Below, one piece after another: positions 54,134 to 62,448 of a DNA stretch of 64,000 nt. Origin of the DNA: JACVRW01 sp963739095 (GTDB lineage: Bacteria; Actinomycetota; Thermoleophilia; Solirubrobacterales; Thermoleophilaceae); contig CAVTZF010000015.1 in assembly GCA_963739095.1 (NCBI GenBank), positions 3,445 through 67,444 on the forward strand, read 5' to 3'. Position numbers and translations under genes: made by a program. A model generated the notes under the pieces. That model did no database searches, had not been told where the DNA came from, and was given only the letters and a program-made list of their open reading frames with translations. Every line of letters begins with the position of its first letter. Position 1 is the stretch's first letter.

Positions 54134-54769
54134 GTGAAAACGGTGCGCAGCGGAGCGTTCCAGGTGCGCGACCGGCGGGAGCTCCTGCTGGCGGCGATGG
54201 CCGAGCTCGTCGCCGAGCGTGGGTACGAGCGCACCAGCCCCGCGGCCATCGCGGCGCGCGCCGGTGTCAGCCGCAGCGTGTTCGCGCGCCACTTCGAGTC
54301 CAAGGAGGACTGCTTGCTGGTGGCCTACGACGCCGCCGCCGAGCAGGCCTTCAGCGCCGCCGCCGACGCCTTCGTGGCGACACCCGGGAGCTGGGCCGAG
54401 GCCACGCACTCCGCACTCGACGCCCTGCTCGAATATGCCGCCGAGACGCCGACGTTCGCGCGCCTGGCCGAGCAGGCGCTGATACACGGGGGCGAGCGCG
54501 CCGTGGCACGCCGCGGCCAGGTACTCGACCTGTTCATGGAGTTCCTCGAGCCGGGCTACGTGATCGCCGGCGAGCCGCCGGACGCGCCGCGCACCGCCTC
54601 GCACCTGATCGCGGGAGCCGTCTACGAGCTGCTGCGGCGCCACGTCGCCGAGGACCGGCTCGCCGAGCTGCCGTACGCGTTGCCCGAGGTCACGCTGATC
54701 GTGCTCTCGCCGTTCGTCGGGCGCGAGGAGGCGTTGCGCATCGCGACGGGTCCCGTGCGCCGCACCTGA
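54134..54769 (+). CDS. TetR-family regulator
   Basis: Regulator of 211 residues from GTG 54134. The helix-turn-helix part is RRELLLAAMAELVAERGYER, TSPAAIAARAGVSRSVFARH and FESKEDCLLVAYDAAAEQAF. It lacks the QLPPGRHG arm of the two other regulators. The ligand domain is helical (EATHSALDALLEYAAETPTF, HLIAGAVYELLRRHVAEDRL). A TGTAC half-site lies at 54094-54098, 36 nt before the start. Target genes unknown. Confidence 0.88.
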   Translation: MKTVRSGAFQVRDRRELLLAAMAELVAERGYERTSPAAIAARAGVSRSVFARHFESKEDCLLVAYDAAAEQAFSAAADAFVATPGSWAEATHSALDALLEYAAETPTFARLAEQALIHGGERAVARRGQVLDLFMEFLEPGYVIAGEPPDAPRTASHLIAGAVYELLRRHVAEDRLAELPYALPEVTLIVLSPFVGREEALRIATGPVRRT

Positions 54770-54848
54770 GGCGCACGCCGGATACCCGCACCATCGTCCG
54801 CCGGTTGGCACCAGTGTGCAGCGCGCCGCGCGTTGCGATCTTGGAGCC

Positions 54849-55598
54849 ATGACCGACAACGGCACACAGACGACCAAGGGCCGCAGCACCGGCGGCCGCG
54901 TCGGCCTCATCGTCGCGGGCGCCCTCGCCGGCCTGCTCGCGCTCGGCGCACTCGGGCTCGGGGCCGCCGCCCTGTGGGCGGACGACGAGAAGAACGACCG
55001 GGGCTATCTGATGACCGACAGCGAGCGCTTCGCGACCGGGGCGCGCGCTCTCGCCACCGACAACCTGGACGTCGACCTGTCCGGCGCAAGCTGGCTCGTC
55101 GACTCGGGCGACCTCGGCAAGGTGGAGCTCGAGGTCACGCCGGAGGGCGGCGAGCCGGTGTTCGCCGGGATCGCCCGCACGGAAGACGTGGCGTCCTATC
55201 TGCGCGGCGTGGGTCACACGCGCGTCACGGACGTCGACGCCTTCCCGTTCGAGGCCTCCTACCTCGCCCAGCCCGGCAGCCAGCGGCCGGCCGCGCCCGC
55301 CCGGAAGCCGTTCTGGTCGGTCTCCACCCAGGGACGCGGCACCCAGACGCTCGACTGGCGCGTGCGGGACGGCGACTGGTCCGTCGTCGTGATGAATGCC
55401 GACGGCTCGCGGGGCGTCGCCGCCGACGTCCGTGCGGGCGCCAAGCTCCCCTTCCTGGACGAGCTGGGCGTGAGCGCGATCGGCGTCGGAGGAGCGTTGC
55501 TGATCGGCGCGATCGTGCTGACCGTGCTCGGGTTGCGCTCGCCGCGCCGGCCCTCGCAGGGCCAGGTGCCGGCGGGCGACTCGATCGCCGCTACTTGA
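54849..55598 (+). CDS. Two-TM membrane protein with extracytoplasmic domain
   Basis: Protein of 249 residues from ATG 54849. One TM helix is near the N-terminus (GLIVAGALAGLLALGALGLG) and a second near the C-terminus (VSAIGVGGALLIGAIVLTVL). About 150 residues lie between, including YLMTDSERFATGARALATDN, RTEDVASYLRGVGHTRVTDV and a DWRVRDGDWSVVVMNADGS block that is typical of actinobacterial membrane proteins of unknown function. Its stop overlaps the convergent acyl-CoA dehydrogenase by 8 nt. Function unknown. Confidence 0.8.
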   Translation: MTDNGTQTTKGRSTGGRVGLIVAGALAGLLALGALGLGAAALWADDEKNDRGYLMTDSERFATGARALATDNLDVDLSGASWLVDSGDLGKVELEVTPEGGEPVFAGIARTEDVASYLRGVGHTRVTDVDAFPFEASYLAQPGSQRPAAPARKPFWSVSTQGRGTQTLDWRVRDGDWSVVVMNADGSRGVAADVRAGAKLPFLDELGVSAIGVGGALLIGAIVLTVLGLRSPRRPSQGQVPAGDSIAAT

Positions 55599-56865
55599 TC
55601 TGCATCCCGGAGATCGCGCGGGCGATCACGAGCCGCTGGATCTCGGAGGTGCCCTCGAAGATCGTGTAGATCTTGGCGTCGCGGTGCATGCGCTCGACGG
55701 GGAACTCGCGCGCGTAGCCGTTGCCGCCCAGGATCTGCATGGCCCGCTCGGTCGCCCAGACCGCGACCTCGCCGCATTTCAGCTTCGACATCGAGCCCTC
55801 GGCGTTCTCGAATGTGTGGCCATTGCGCCCCATCCACGATGCGCGCCAGACGAGCAGCCGCGCTGCGTCGATCTCGAGCTTCATGTCGGCGAGCGCGAAG
55901 GCGATGGCCTGGTTCTCGATGATCGCCCGCCCGAACTGCCGGCGCTCCTTGGCGTAGTCGAGCGCGTACTCGTAGGCCGCGCGGGCGATCCCGAGCGCCT
56001 GCGCCCCGACCGTCGGCCGGCTCACCTCGAAGGTCTGCATGGCCGCCTGGCGCTTCGAGCTGCCGCCCTCGCGAGCGCGCGCGAGCCGCTCGTCGAGCTT
56101 CTCCTTGCCGCCGAGCAGGCACGAGCCCGGGACACGGCAGTCGTCCAGGAACACGTCCGCCGTGTTCGAGGCCCGCAGCCCGTGCTTCTTCAGCTTCGGG
56201 CCCCGCTCGAGCCCCTTGGTGCCGGGCGGGATGACGAAGGCAGCGTGACCGCGTGCGCCGAGCTCGGAGTCGACGGTGGCCACGACCACGTGGACCTCGG
56301 CGATTCCGCCGTTGGTCGCCCACGCTTTCTGGCCGTTCAGCACCCACTCGTCGCGCTCGGCGTCGTAGCGGGCGCGCGTCCGGACGGCCGCGACATCGGA
56401 TCCGGCGTCGGGCTCCGACACGCAGAAGGCGCCGACCTTGGGGTCGTCGACGGTCCCGAAGCACTGCGGCACCCACTCACCGAGCTGCTCGGGCGTGCCG
56501 GCCGAGAAGATGCCCGCGACCGCGAGCGTCGTCCCCATGATCGACATCGCGATGCCGGCGTCGCCCCAGAAGAGCTCCTCGTTCACGATCGGCAGCGTGA
56601 GCCCGCTCGGGTCGGCCCAGAATTGCGCAAGCGACTCGTAGCCGTAGAGGCCGATCTTGGCCGCCTCCTGGATCAACGGCCAGGGCGTCTCCTCGCGCTC
56701 GTCCCACTCGTGTGCGGCGGGGCGCACCACCTTCTCAGCGAACCCGTGTACCCAGTCGCGCACGTCGCGCTGGTCCTGGCTCAGCTCCAAAGAGAACGGA
56801 ATGCCTTCGTGCGACTGGGCCTGTAGCGCAGACGCGACCACGTCCGCGGCAATCGTCGAATTCAT
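55591..56865 (-). CDS. Acyl-CoA dehydrogenase
   Basis: FAD enzyme of 424 residues that introduces a trans double bond into an acyl-CoA. Motifs: GAFCVSEPDAGSDVAAVRTR near residue 130, VLNGQKAWATNGGIAEVHVV near 155, ERRQFGRAIIENQAIAFALA near 285, and the C-terminal FEGTSEIQRLVIARAISG with the usual catalytic Glu. ATG 56865 is preceded by GAGGGG. A palindrome at 56923-56936 lies 58 nt upstream and may bind a TetR-type regulator. It probably works in fatty acid beta-oxidation together with the other acyl-CoA genes. Confidence 0.95.
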   Translation of the reverse strand: MNSTIAADVVASALQAQSHEGIPFSLELSQDQRDVRDWVHGFAEKVVRPAAHEWDEREETPWPLIQEAAKIGLYGYESLAQFWADPSGLTLPIVNEELFWGDAGIAMSIMGTTLAVAGIFSAGTPEQLGEWVPQCFGTVDDPKVGAFCVSEPDAGSDVAAVRTRARYDAERDEWVLNGQKAWATNGGIAEVHVVVATVDSELGARGHAAFVIPPGTKGLERGPKLKKHGLRASNTADVFLDDCRVPGSCLLGGKEKLDERLARAREGGSSKRQAAMQTFEVSRPTVGAQALGIARAAYEYALDYAKERRQFGRAIIENQAIAFALADMKLEIDAARLLVWRASWMGRNGHTFENAEGSMSKLKCGEVAVWATERAMQILGGNGYAREFPVERMHRDAKIYTIFEGTSEIQRLVIARAISGMQIK

Positions 56866-56922
56866 GTCCCCTCGGATTCGCTCGGTGTGGTCACGCACGC
56901 GCGACTTGGCGCGGGTAATGAT

Positions 56923-56936
56923 AAACGAACTCGTTT
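56923..56936. promoter_or_regulatory. AAACGA-N2-TCGTTT palindrome (candidate operator)
   Basis: Perfect 6-bp arms AAACGA and TCGTTT with a 2-nt spacer, in a locally AT-rich stretch upstream of the acyl-CoA dehydrogenase. Similar short palindromes are bound by TetR-type regulators of fatty acid oxidation. The regulator cannot be named. Confidence 0.5.
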
Positions 56937-56965
56937 TTCTTCCCTGCAGGTTGGCCTGCGGCTCA

Positions 56966-58267
56966 TCAGCACGCCGTCCGGAGCGCGACGCTGCGGCCCA
57001 GGCGGGCCCCGTTCTGTCCCTCCATGCGGACCCGCGCGAGCTGGCGCCCCCTGCACAGGCTGCGCCCGAGCGTCACGGCGAGGATCCCCCGCCTGCCGCC
57101 GTTCAGCTCGAGCTCGAAGCGCGTGACCGGTGCGTCCGGCAGCGACTCGAAGGTGGTGACGATCCCACCCCGCTCGACCGAGCTGGCCGCGCGCAGGTTG
57201 AGCGACACCTCGCCCCGTAGGGCCACGAGCAGCGTCGGCAGCGTGCGCACGAGGCGGCCTCCGGGACCGGGCCGCATGCCCTGCACGAGGTAGACGTCAC
57301 CGGCAAGCGGGCGACGCAGGACGGGTGTCAGCGCACGCGCCCGCCCGATCACCGAGCGGCGCGGACAGCGCCCGCTGCGGCCCGCATCGAACGAGCAGAG
57401 GGCTCCCGCGTTCGCATAGTCGAGTGCCAGCGAGAGCGGCAACCTGAGGGCGAGCTCGCGCAGGTTCGCCACACCGCGGCGCGCCGTCACGAGCGCGCGC
57501 AGGCTTGGATGGCCGCCGTCGCGCATCTCGCGCCGGCCCCCGACGCTCAGGCTGAGCCGCGGCCGGAAGCCGAGCGAGCTGCACCCGCTCGTCTGAAGCG
57601 GGCCGCTCGCCGCGGCGCTCGAGCCGTCGCTCGCGCTGACCTGCGCGCGCAGCTCGTGCGCGCCGCAGGAGGTCGGGTTGAACGTGAACCGGCGCCTGTC
57701 GACGCTCATGGCGACCGAGCGCACGCCGACCGGACTGCCGCCCGCGCTCGTCGGGAACGGGTCGGAGACGACGATCAGATGGGCGTCCGTGGGGTCGACG
57801 AAGATCGCGAGCCGTACCACCGTGGTGCCGACGTCAGGGGCGCCGGGCGCGCCCCGCAGCGGGACGGTCAAGCCGAACGGCGCACCCCGGTAGGGACCGG
57901 TCAGCGCCGCGTCCCCCTCGAGGTTGAAGCGGCTCGCACCACTCTCGACGCCGACGCTGACCGTGCCGACGCGCGCGCCGGCGCCACAGGTCCCCGTGGC
58001 CGCCGCGCGCTCGCGGCATGGCTCGACGTCGCGGATCGTGGCGAGCAGGCCGGGGGGCAGCGCGACGGTCAGCCCCGTGATGTAGGGCTGCCCGTCGGGC
58101 CGCTCGACCGTGACCGTCAACGGCGAGAAGGCGCCGGCCGCCGGGTTGGCGGAGCCGGCGGTCAGCACGGGCTCGAACGCCGCGGCGGCGGTGCCGGCGG
58201 CCGCGAGCGCGGCAGCCACGGCGGCGGCGAACACCGCCGCGATGTAGCTCAACCGTGGAAGAGCCAT
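56966..58267 (-). CDS. Large secreted beta-sandwich protein
   Basis: Exported protein of 433 residues from ATG 58267. The signal peptide is YIAAVFAAAVAAALAAAGTA. Strand-rich segments include TVTVERPDGQPYITGLTVAL, PPGLLATIRDVEPC, GTVSVGVESGASRFNLEGDA, FGLTVPLRGAPGAPDVGTTV and FNPTSCGAHELRAQVSASDG. Cysteines occur in matched pairs, as expected outside the cell. This kind of protein is repeated many times in Thermoleophilia genomes, to my knowledge without an assigned function. It follows the acyl-CoA dehydrogenase at 100 nt on the same strand sense but is unlikely to be co-transcribed. Confidence 0.78.
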   Translation of the reverse strand: MALPRLSYIAAVFAAAVAAALAAAGTAAAAFEPVLTAGSANPAAGAFSPLTVTVERPDGQPYITGLTVALPPGLLATIRDVEPCRERAAATGTCGAGARVGTVSVGVESGASRFNLEGDAALTGPYRGAPFGLTVPLRGAPGAPDVGTTVVRLAIFVDPTDAHLIVVSDPFPTSAGGSPVGVRSVAMSVDRRRFTFNPTSCGAHELRAQVSASDGSSAAASGPLQTSGCSSLGFRPRLSLSVGGRREMRDGGHPSLRALVTARRGVANLRELALRLPLSLALDYANAGALCSFDAGRSGRCPRRSVIGRARALTPVLRRPLAGDVYLVQGMRPGPGGRLVRTLPTLLVALRGEVSLNLRAASSVERGGIVTTFESLPDAPVTRFELELNGGRRGILAVTLGRSLCRGRQLARVRMEGQNGARLGRSVALRTAC

Positions 58268-58317
58268 CCCTGGCCGGGTGATTCTGCCGGGTCCGGTGAT
58301 CGCGTGATGCAGGGCGT

Positions 58318-58574
58318 CTAGCGCGCCGCTCGGGCGAGTGCCACGATGTCACGCTGCCAGCCGGGCATTCCGCGCCGGGCCGGACCGCCGAGCACGCGCG
58401 ACCAGAGCCAGCTGGCCGGGCCCTCGTGCCCACGGCGAACGGGCCGTCCAGCTCGGCCGACGCCAGCGCGCCGTTCCAGCGCGGCCACGCGGCGACGTCG
58501 GCGTAGGCGACCGACCAGACCTGCTCCGGAGAGACATCGGCGGCGTCGAGGCTGCTCGAGGTCTCCCACGGCAT
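58318..58574 (-). pseudogene. SRPBCC-family protein remnant with internal deletion
   Basis: The first 52 codons from ATG 58574 read WETSSSLDAADVSPEQVWSV and AYADVAAWPRWNGALASAEL, a polyketide cyclase/START-type (SRPBCC) N-terminus. A second frame then gives HEGPASWLWSRVLGGPARRG, which fits the C-terminal helix of the same family, to a stop at 58318. The middle of about 60 residues is missing and the two parts are out of frame. The remnant therefore looks truly broken and not merely mis-sequenced, unlike other frameshifts here. Confidence 0.6.
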
Positions 58575-58577
58575 CGC

Positions 58578-59176
58578 TCAGCCCGCGGGCGCGCGCTCCG
58601 CGACCAGGCTCGTGAAGAGCCGCTCGAGCGCCGGCCTGAACACCTTGTCCTCGAAGTCGGGCCGCGGGCTCGCGATCTGGCCGAGCAGCAGGCCGGTGAT
58701 CGCCGCCACGACGAGCTGGGCGTCGCCGGGCGGGTCCGGTGAGCCGGCCGCGCGCAGGCCGAGCTCGGCCAGGTTCAGGTGGGCGCGGTCCCAGCGCTCG
58801 ATCTCCTCGCGCAGCCAGGGCCGGCGCGTCCCCTCGAGCACCAGCTCGACGAAGGCGACGTGCCGTACCGGGTCGGCCTCGACGTCGGCCGCCAACACGG
58901 AGGCCACCGCGTGCGCCCAGCCGGCCACGTCGATGTCGCTCGGCGCCAGCTCGAGCACGAGCCGCTCGAGCCGCGCCACCTCCTCACGCGCCGCCAGCAG
59001 CAGCGTCTCCTGCAGCAGATCCTCCTTGGACTCGAACCAGTACGTGGTAGAGGCGAGCGGCACGCCGGCGCGCTCGGCCACGGCCCGATGGGTGACGGCG
59101 TCCGGGCCGCGCTCCCCGATCAGCGCGAGCGTCGCCCGCAGGATGGCCTCGCGCCGAGCCTCTCCTCTTGGTACAT
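58578..59176 (-). CDS. TetR-family regulator, start disrupted
   Basis: About 199 residues. The N-terminal helix-turn-helix, EARREAILRATLALIGERGP, DAVTHRAVAERAGVPLASTT and YWFESKEDLLQETLLLAARE, is complete, but no ATG, GTG or TTG precedes it in frame. ATG 59176 in another frame (MYQEER) joins it after one base near 59157. A shorter GTG at 59081 would remove the DNA-binding domain, so it is rejected. The ligand domain is helical. It is divergent from the diiron-SCP2 gene, and palindromes at 59170-59204 cover the start region. Confidence 0.75.
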
Positions 59177-59204
59177 TCGTTCCGCGGATGCGTACAAATG
59201 TACC
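59170..59204. promoter_or_regulatory. Long inverted repeat spanning two divergent starts
   Basis: Perfect 8-bp arms GGTACATT (59170-59177) and AATGTACC (59197-59204) with 19 nt between. Inside it, GTACA-N2-TGTAC at 59192-59203 is also symmetric. Both start codons, ATG 59176 on the - strand and ATG 59188 on the + strand, fall within it, so binding here would block both genes. Probably the operator of the divergent TetR. Confidence 0.6.
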
Positions 59205-60468
59205 GGTAAAGACGGCCAGCGACGCGATCAGCTACGACGATCTCTATACGCGCTGGGAGCGCGGCAACTGGCGCGCCATGGAGATCGACTTCAGCGAGGA
59301 CGCCCGCCAGTGGCAGGAGGTCTTCACCGACTTCGAGCGCGAGGCGGCCCTCTGGAACTACGCGCTCTTCTTCTGGGGCGAGGACGCCGTGACCGACGGG
59401 CTCTCCCCCTACATCGACGCGGCGCCGCTCGAGGAGCAGAAGTACTTCCTCGCCACCCAGCAGGTGGACGAGGCGCGCCACGCGGTCTTCTTCAGCCGCT
59501 TCATGCACGAGGTCGGCGGCGTCGGCGGCTCCGACGCGGGCTCGCGGCTCGCCGCGATCGAGCCACGGCTGACCTGGGGCTTCAGGAAGGTCTTCGGCCG
59601 GCTCGAGACCATGTCCGAGGAGCTCCGCCGCAAGCCGACCCTGCCGACGCTCGCCGCGGCGGTCACGCTGTACCACATCGTCATCGAGGCAACGCTCGCC
59701 CAGCCCGGTCAGCACTTCATCACGAGCTACCTCGAGGGGCGCCGGCTCCTGCCGGGCTTCCGCTTCGGCATGGAGCGGGTCGCCCAGGACGAGCAGCGCC
59801 ACATCGGCTTCGGCGTCAAGCTGCTCGCCGACCTCTGTCGCGAGGACCCGGACTGCCGCTACGCGGTGGCCGACATGCTGCGCGAGGTGATCCCCTGGAC
59901 CGCCGCCGTGCTCGTGCCGCCGCGCTGGGACCGCCGCTACACCGAGGTCTTCGGCTTCACGCTCGAGGAGATCGGCGCCGAGGGCGCGAGCTCGCTCGAG
60001 ACCAAGCTGCGCAGCGCCGGCCTGCCGATGGAGGACTTGCCAGGCCCCTCGATCTTCTCGACCGAGCTCGACCCGATGGAGCGCGCGCGCATGGGCCAGC
60101 GCCTCGTGTGGGGTGGGATCCTCGGCGAGAAGACCGGTCCGCCGAAGAGCGACCCGGAGACGATGGCGGCGCTCTTCCAGATGATGCTGGGCGGCCTCGA
60201 CCACGACAACGCACCCGAGCGGCCGGGCACGATCCAGTGGGAGTTCCCGGACGCGGAGCCCTGGCACCTCCAGGTCGCGAACGGCGACACCCGCGTCGCG
60301 CCCGGGCTCGCGCCGTCGCCGACCGTCACGCTGAAGTGCTCCTACGAGGACTGGGCCGACATGATCGGCGGCCGGCTCGACGGCCTCCGGCTCGCGGCCA
60401 CCCGCCGCCTGCGCCCGAGCGGCGACCTGCGCTGGCTCTGGTCGGCGCGCCGAATGTTCCCCCGTTAG
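59188..60468 (+). CDS. Diiron (ferritin-like/R2-type) protein fused to SCP2-like domain
   Basis: Protein of 426 residues. The first 300 residues are ferritin-like, with FEREAALWNYALFFWGEDAV, the carboxylate-His motif DEARHAVFFSRFM near residue 95, and DEQRHIGFGVKLL near 195. The sequence LYHIVIEATLAQPGQHFITS supplies a further Glu. These ligands fit a nonheme diiron site as in R2-like oxidases. The last 80 residues, TIQWEFPDAEPWHLQV then VTLKCSYEDWADMIGGRLDG, match the SCP2 sterol-carrier fold. A lipid or sterol oxidase with its own substrate carrier is suggested. Start ATG 59188. Confidence 0.85.
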   Translation: MRTNVPVKTASDAISYDDLYTRWERGNWRAMEIDFSEDARQWQEVFTDFEREAALWNYALFFWGEDAVTDGLSPYIDAAPLEEQKYFLATQQVDEARHAVFFSRFMHEVGGVGGSDAGSRLAAIEPRLTWGFRKVFGRLETMSEELRRKPTLPTLAAAVTLYHIVIEATLAQPGQHFITSYLEGRRLLPGFRFGMERVAQDEQRHIGFGVKLLADLCREDPDCRYAVADMLREVIPWTAAVLVPPRWDRRYTEVFGFTLEEIGAEGASSLETKLRSAGLPMEDLPGPSIFSTELDPMERARMGQRLVWGGILGEKTGPPKSDPETMAALFQMMLGGLDHDNAPERPGTIQWEFPDAEPWHLQVANGDTRVAPGLAPSPTVTLKCSYEDWADMIGGRLDGLRLAATRRLRPSGDLRWLWSARRMFPR

Positions 60469-60476
60469 CCGTCCTC

Positions 60477-61556
60477 GTGAGCGTCTCGTTCGTCACCGGG
60501 TTCCCGGGCTTCATCGGCCGCCGCCTCGTGCAGAGGCTGCTCAGCGACGATCCCCAGGCGCGCGTGGTCGCGCTCGTCGAGCAGCGCATGATGGACGCGG
60601 CGCGGCGCGCGGCAGCCGCCATCGACGCGGAGCGGATCGAGCTCCTCACGGGCGACATCTCACAGCCGCGCCTCGACCTCGAGGACGACGAGTGGGAGCG
60701 CCTGCGCGCGGAGGTCCGCTTCGTCTTCCACCTCGCCGCGATCTACAACCTCGCCGTGCCGCTGGCCGCGGCGCAGCGGGTCAACGTCGGCGGGACCGGC
60801 AACGTGCTCGAGCTGTGCCTCGCAGCCGACCACCTCGAGCGGCTCGTCTACGCGAGCACGGCCTACGTCGCCGGGCGGCGCCGCGGCGTCGTCTACGAGC
60901 ACGAGCTCGCACTCGGCCAGGGCTTCAAGAACCACTACGAGTCGACGAAGTTCCAGGCCGAGCTGTGGGTGCGCGAGCTGACCCACCGCGTGCCGAGCGT
61001 GATCCTGCGGCCGGCGATCGTCGTCGGCGACTCGCGCACCGGCGAAACCGAGAAGTTCGACGGGCCCTACTACCTGCTGCGGGCGATCGCCAGGGCGCAT
61101 GCCGCCGGCCGCGCGATACCGCAGTTCGGGCGCTCGGAGGCGACCTTCAACGTCGTGCCTGTCGACTACGTGGTCGGCGCCGCGGCGGTAGCCGCCACCG
61201 ATCCCGCGATGACGGGCGAGACGCTCCATCTCGTCGACCCGGACCCGCTCTCGACGCGCAGCCTGGTGAGGCTCCTGTCAAACGAGTACGCGGGCCGCAC
61301 GCCGGCGGGGCGGATACCGCCGTGGCTCGTGGCCGCCTCGCTTCACGTCGGCCCGATCCGCAAGCTGTTCGGCGGCACGCCCTACCAGTCGATCCCGTAC
61401 CTGAACCACCCGGTCGTGTTCGACCCGCGCCGCGCGCTCGACCTGCTCGGCCCGCACGGGCTGCGCCCGCCCGCCTTTACCGACTACGCAGATGCGATGG
61501 TCGGCTTCTTCCGCCGCCACGAGCACGACGCCGCCTTCGCGCCGGCCGCTCTCTGA
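60477..61556 (+). CDS. SDR/NAD-dependent epimerase-like protein (fatty acyl reductase-type)
   Basis: Protein of 359 residues starting at GTG 60477, 8 nt after the diiron gene. The Rossmann loop is SFVTGFPGFIGRRLVQRLL at the N-terminus. The extended SDR pattern continues with FVFHLAAIYNLAVPLAAAQR, VNVGGTGNVLELCLA, VYASTAYVAG and the catalytic YESTKFQAE (Tyr-x3-Lys). This resembles 3-beta-HSD and acyl reductase-type extended SDRs. It is likely in one operon with the diiron-SCP2 gene, acting on the same lipid-like substrate. Confidence 0.88.
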   Translation: MSVSFVTGFPGFIGRRLVQRLLSDDPQARVVALVEQRMMDAARRAAAAIDAERIELLTGDISQPRLDLEDDEWERLRAEVRFVFHLAAIYNLAVPLAAAQRVNVGGTGNVLELCLAADHLERLVYASTAYVAGRRRGVVYEHELALGQGFKNHYESTKFQAELWVRELTHRVPSVILRPAIVVGDSRTGETEKFDGPYYLLRAIARAHAAGRAIPQFGRSEATFNVVPVDYVVGAAAVAATDPAMTGETLHLVDPDPLSTRSLVRLLSNEYAGRTPAGRIPPWLVAASLHVGPIRKLFGGTPYQSIPYLNHPVVFDPRRALDLLGPHGLRPPAFTDYADAMVGFFRRHEHDAAFAPAAL

Positions 61557-61559
61557 GCC

Positions 61560-62054
61560 CTAGAGGGCGAGCGCCAAACGCTGGCTCGTGACCGTGGTGC
61601 CGAAGCGCGGGTGGGTCTCCTCGCGGATGAGCTCGAACCCGGCCGCGTCGTAGAGCCGTCGCGCGTCCACCAGGTCGGTCGTCGTCCACAGCTCCATGCG
61701 CCCGTAGCCCGCCGCGCGCGCGAACTCGACGCAGCGCTCGATCAGCATCCGCCCGATCCCGCGCCGGCGCGCGCCCGGGTCGACGAACAGCGCCCGCAGC
61801 GCGGCGACGCCCGGGGTGCCCGCGGAGATGCAGAAGATCGAGCCCGCGCGGCGCTCATCGAGGTCCGCGATCCAGCCCGCCTCGCGCTCCGGGTCGTGCC
61901 CGGCGGCGAAGCCGGCGACGATCCCGGCGACGAGGCCCTCGAAGCTGACGTCCCAGCCGTACTCGGCGGCATACACGGTCCCGTGGCGCTCGACCACCCA
62001 GCCGAGGTCGCCCGGCCGCCCCGCGGGACGCAGCGAAGGTGCGCTTGCACTCAT
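61560..62054 (-). CDS. GNAT-family acetyltransferase
   Basis: Acetyltransferase of 164 residues from ATG 62054. The GNAT acetyl-CoA motif is ALRALFVDPGARRRGIGRML near residue 90, with the RRRGIG pyrophosphate loop. The final strands contain GYGRMELWTTTDLVDARRLY and AAGFELIREETHPRFG. Such proteins acetylate small molecules or protein N-termini. The stop codon is 3 nt from the end of the convergent SDR gene. Substrate unknown. Confidence 0.9.
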   Translation of the reverse strand: MSASAPSLRPAGRPGDLGWVVERHGTVYAAEYGWDVSFEGLVAGIVAGFAAGHDPEREAGWIADLDERRAGSIFCISAGTPGVAALRALFVDPGARRRGIGRMLIERCVEFARAAGYGRMELWTTTDLVDARRLYDAAGFELIREETHPRFGTTVTSQRLALAL

Positions 62055-62120
62055 GAACGCCTGAGTTTACGATCGGCTGGCCGGCTCTCGGACTTGCGGG
62101 CCGGGCGGGTTGAGGGGCTC

Positions 62121-62447
62121 ATGCGCATGGATGCAATCGACGATGGCCAGATGAGCGAGGACGCCTGGCTCGTCCTTCGCAGCATGCACTACTCGCCCGA
62201 ACGGGAGACGCTCGCCTCGATCGCGATCGGCCCGCTCGTGCTCGGCGTGGGCGACGACGGCGTCGCGGACGGGCTACACGAGCTCGAGGAGCACGGCTAC
62301 GTCACCGAGAGCGCCGGCCGCTGGCGCCTCACGGACGCGTGCCGCGCGGCGCTCGACGGGGTGGCGCGCAACAGCGGGCCGCGCTGGCCGGTCTCCGTGC
62401 CGGGCGCGAAGCGCGCGCTCAAACAGCTCGAGCGGCGCGGGCGCTGA
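62121..62447 (+). CDS. Winged-helix-like hypothetical protein
   Basis: Protein of 108 residues from ATG 62121, with GAGGGG at 62112-62117. The pattern DAWLVLRSMHYSPERETLAS, VADGLHELEEHGYVTESAGR and WRLTDACRAALDGVA suggests a winged-helix DNA-binding domain in the MarR/PadR-like style, with the wing at GYVTESAGRWRLT. The C-terminal tail is basic. It could be a small regulator of the convergent carboxylase gene. Family membership is not certain. Confidence 0.65.
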   Translation: MRMDAIDDGQMSEDAWLVLRSMHYSPERETLASIAIGPLVLGVGDDGVADGLHELEEHGYVTESAGRWRLTDACRAALDGVARNSGPRWPVSVPGAKRALKQLERRGR

Positions 62448-62448
62448 G

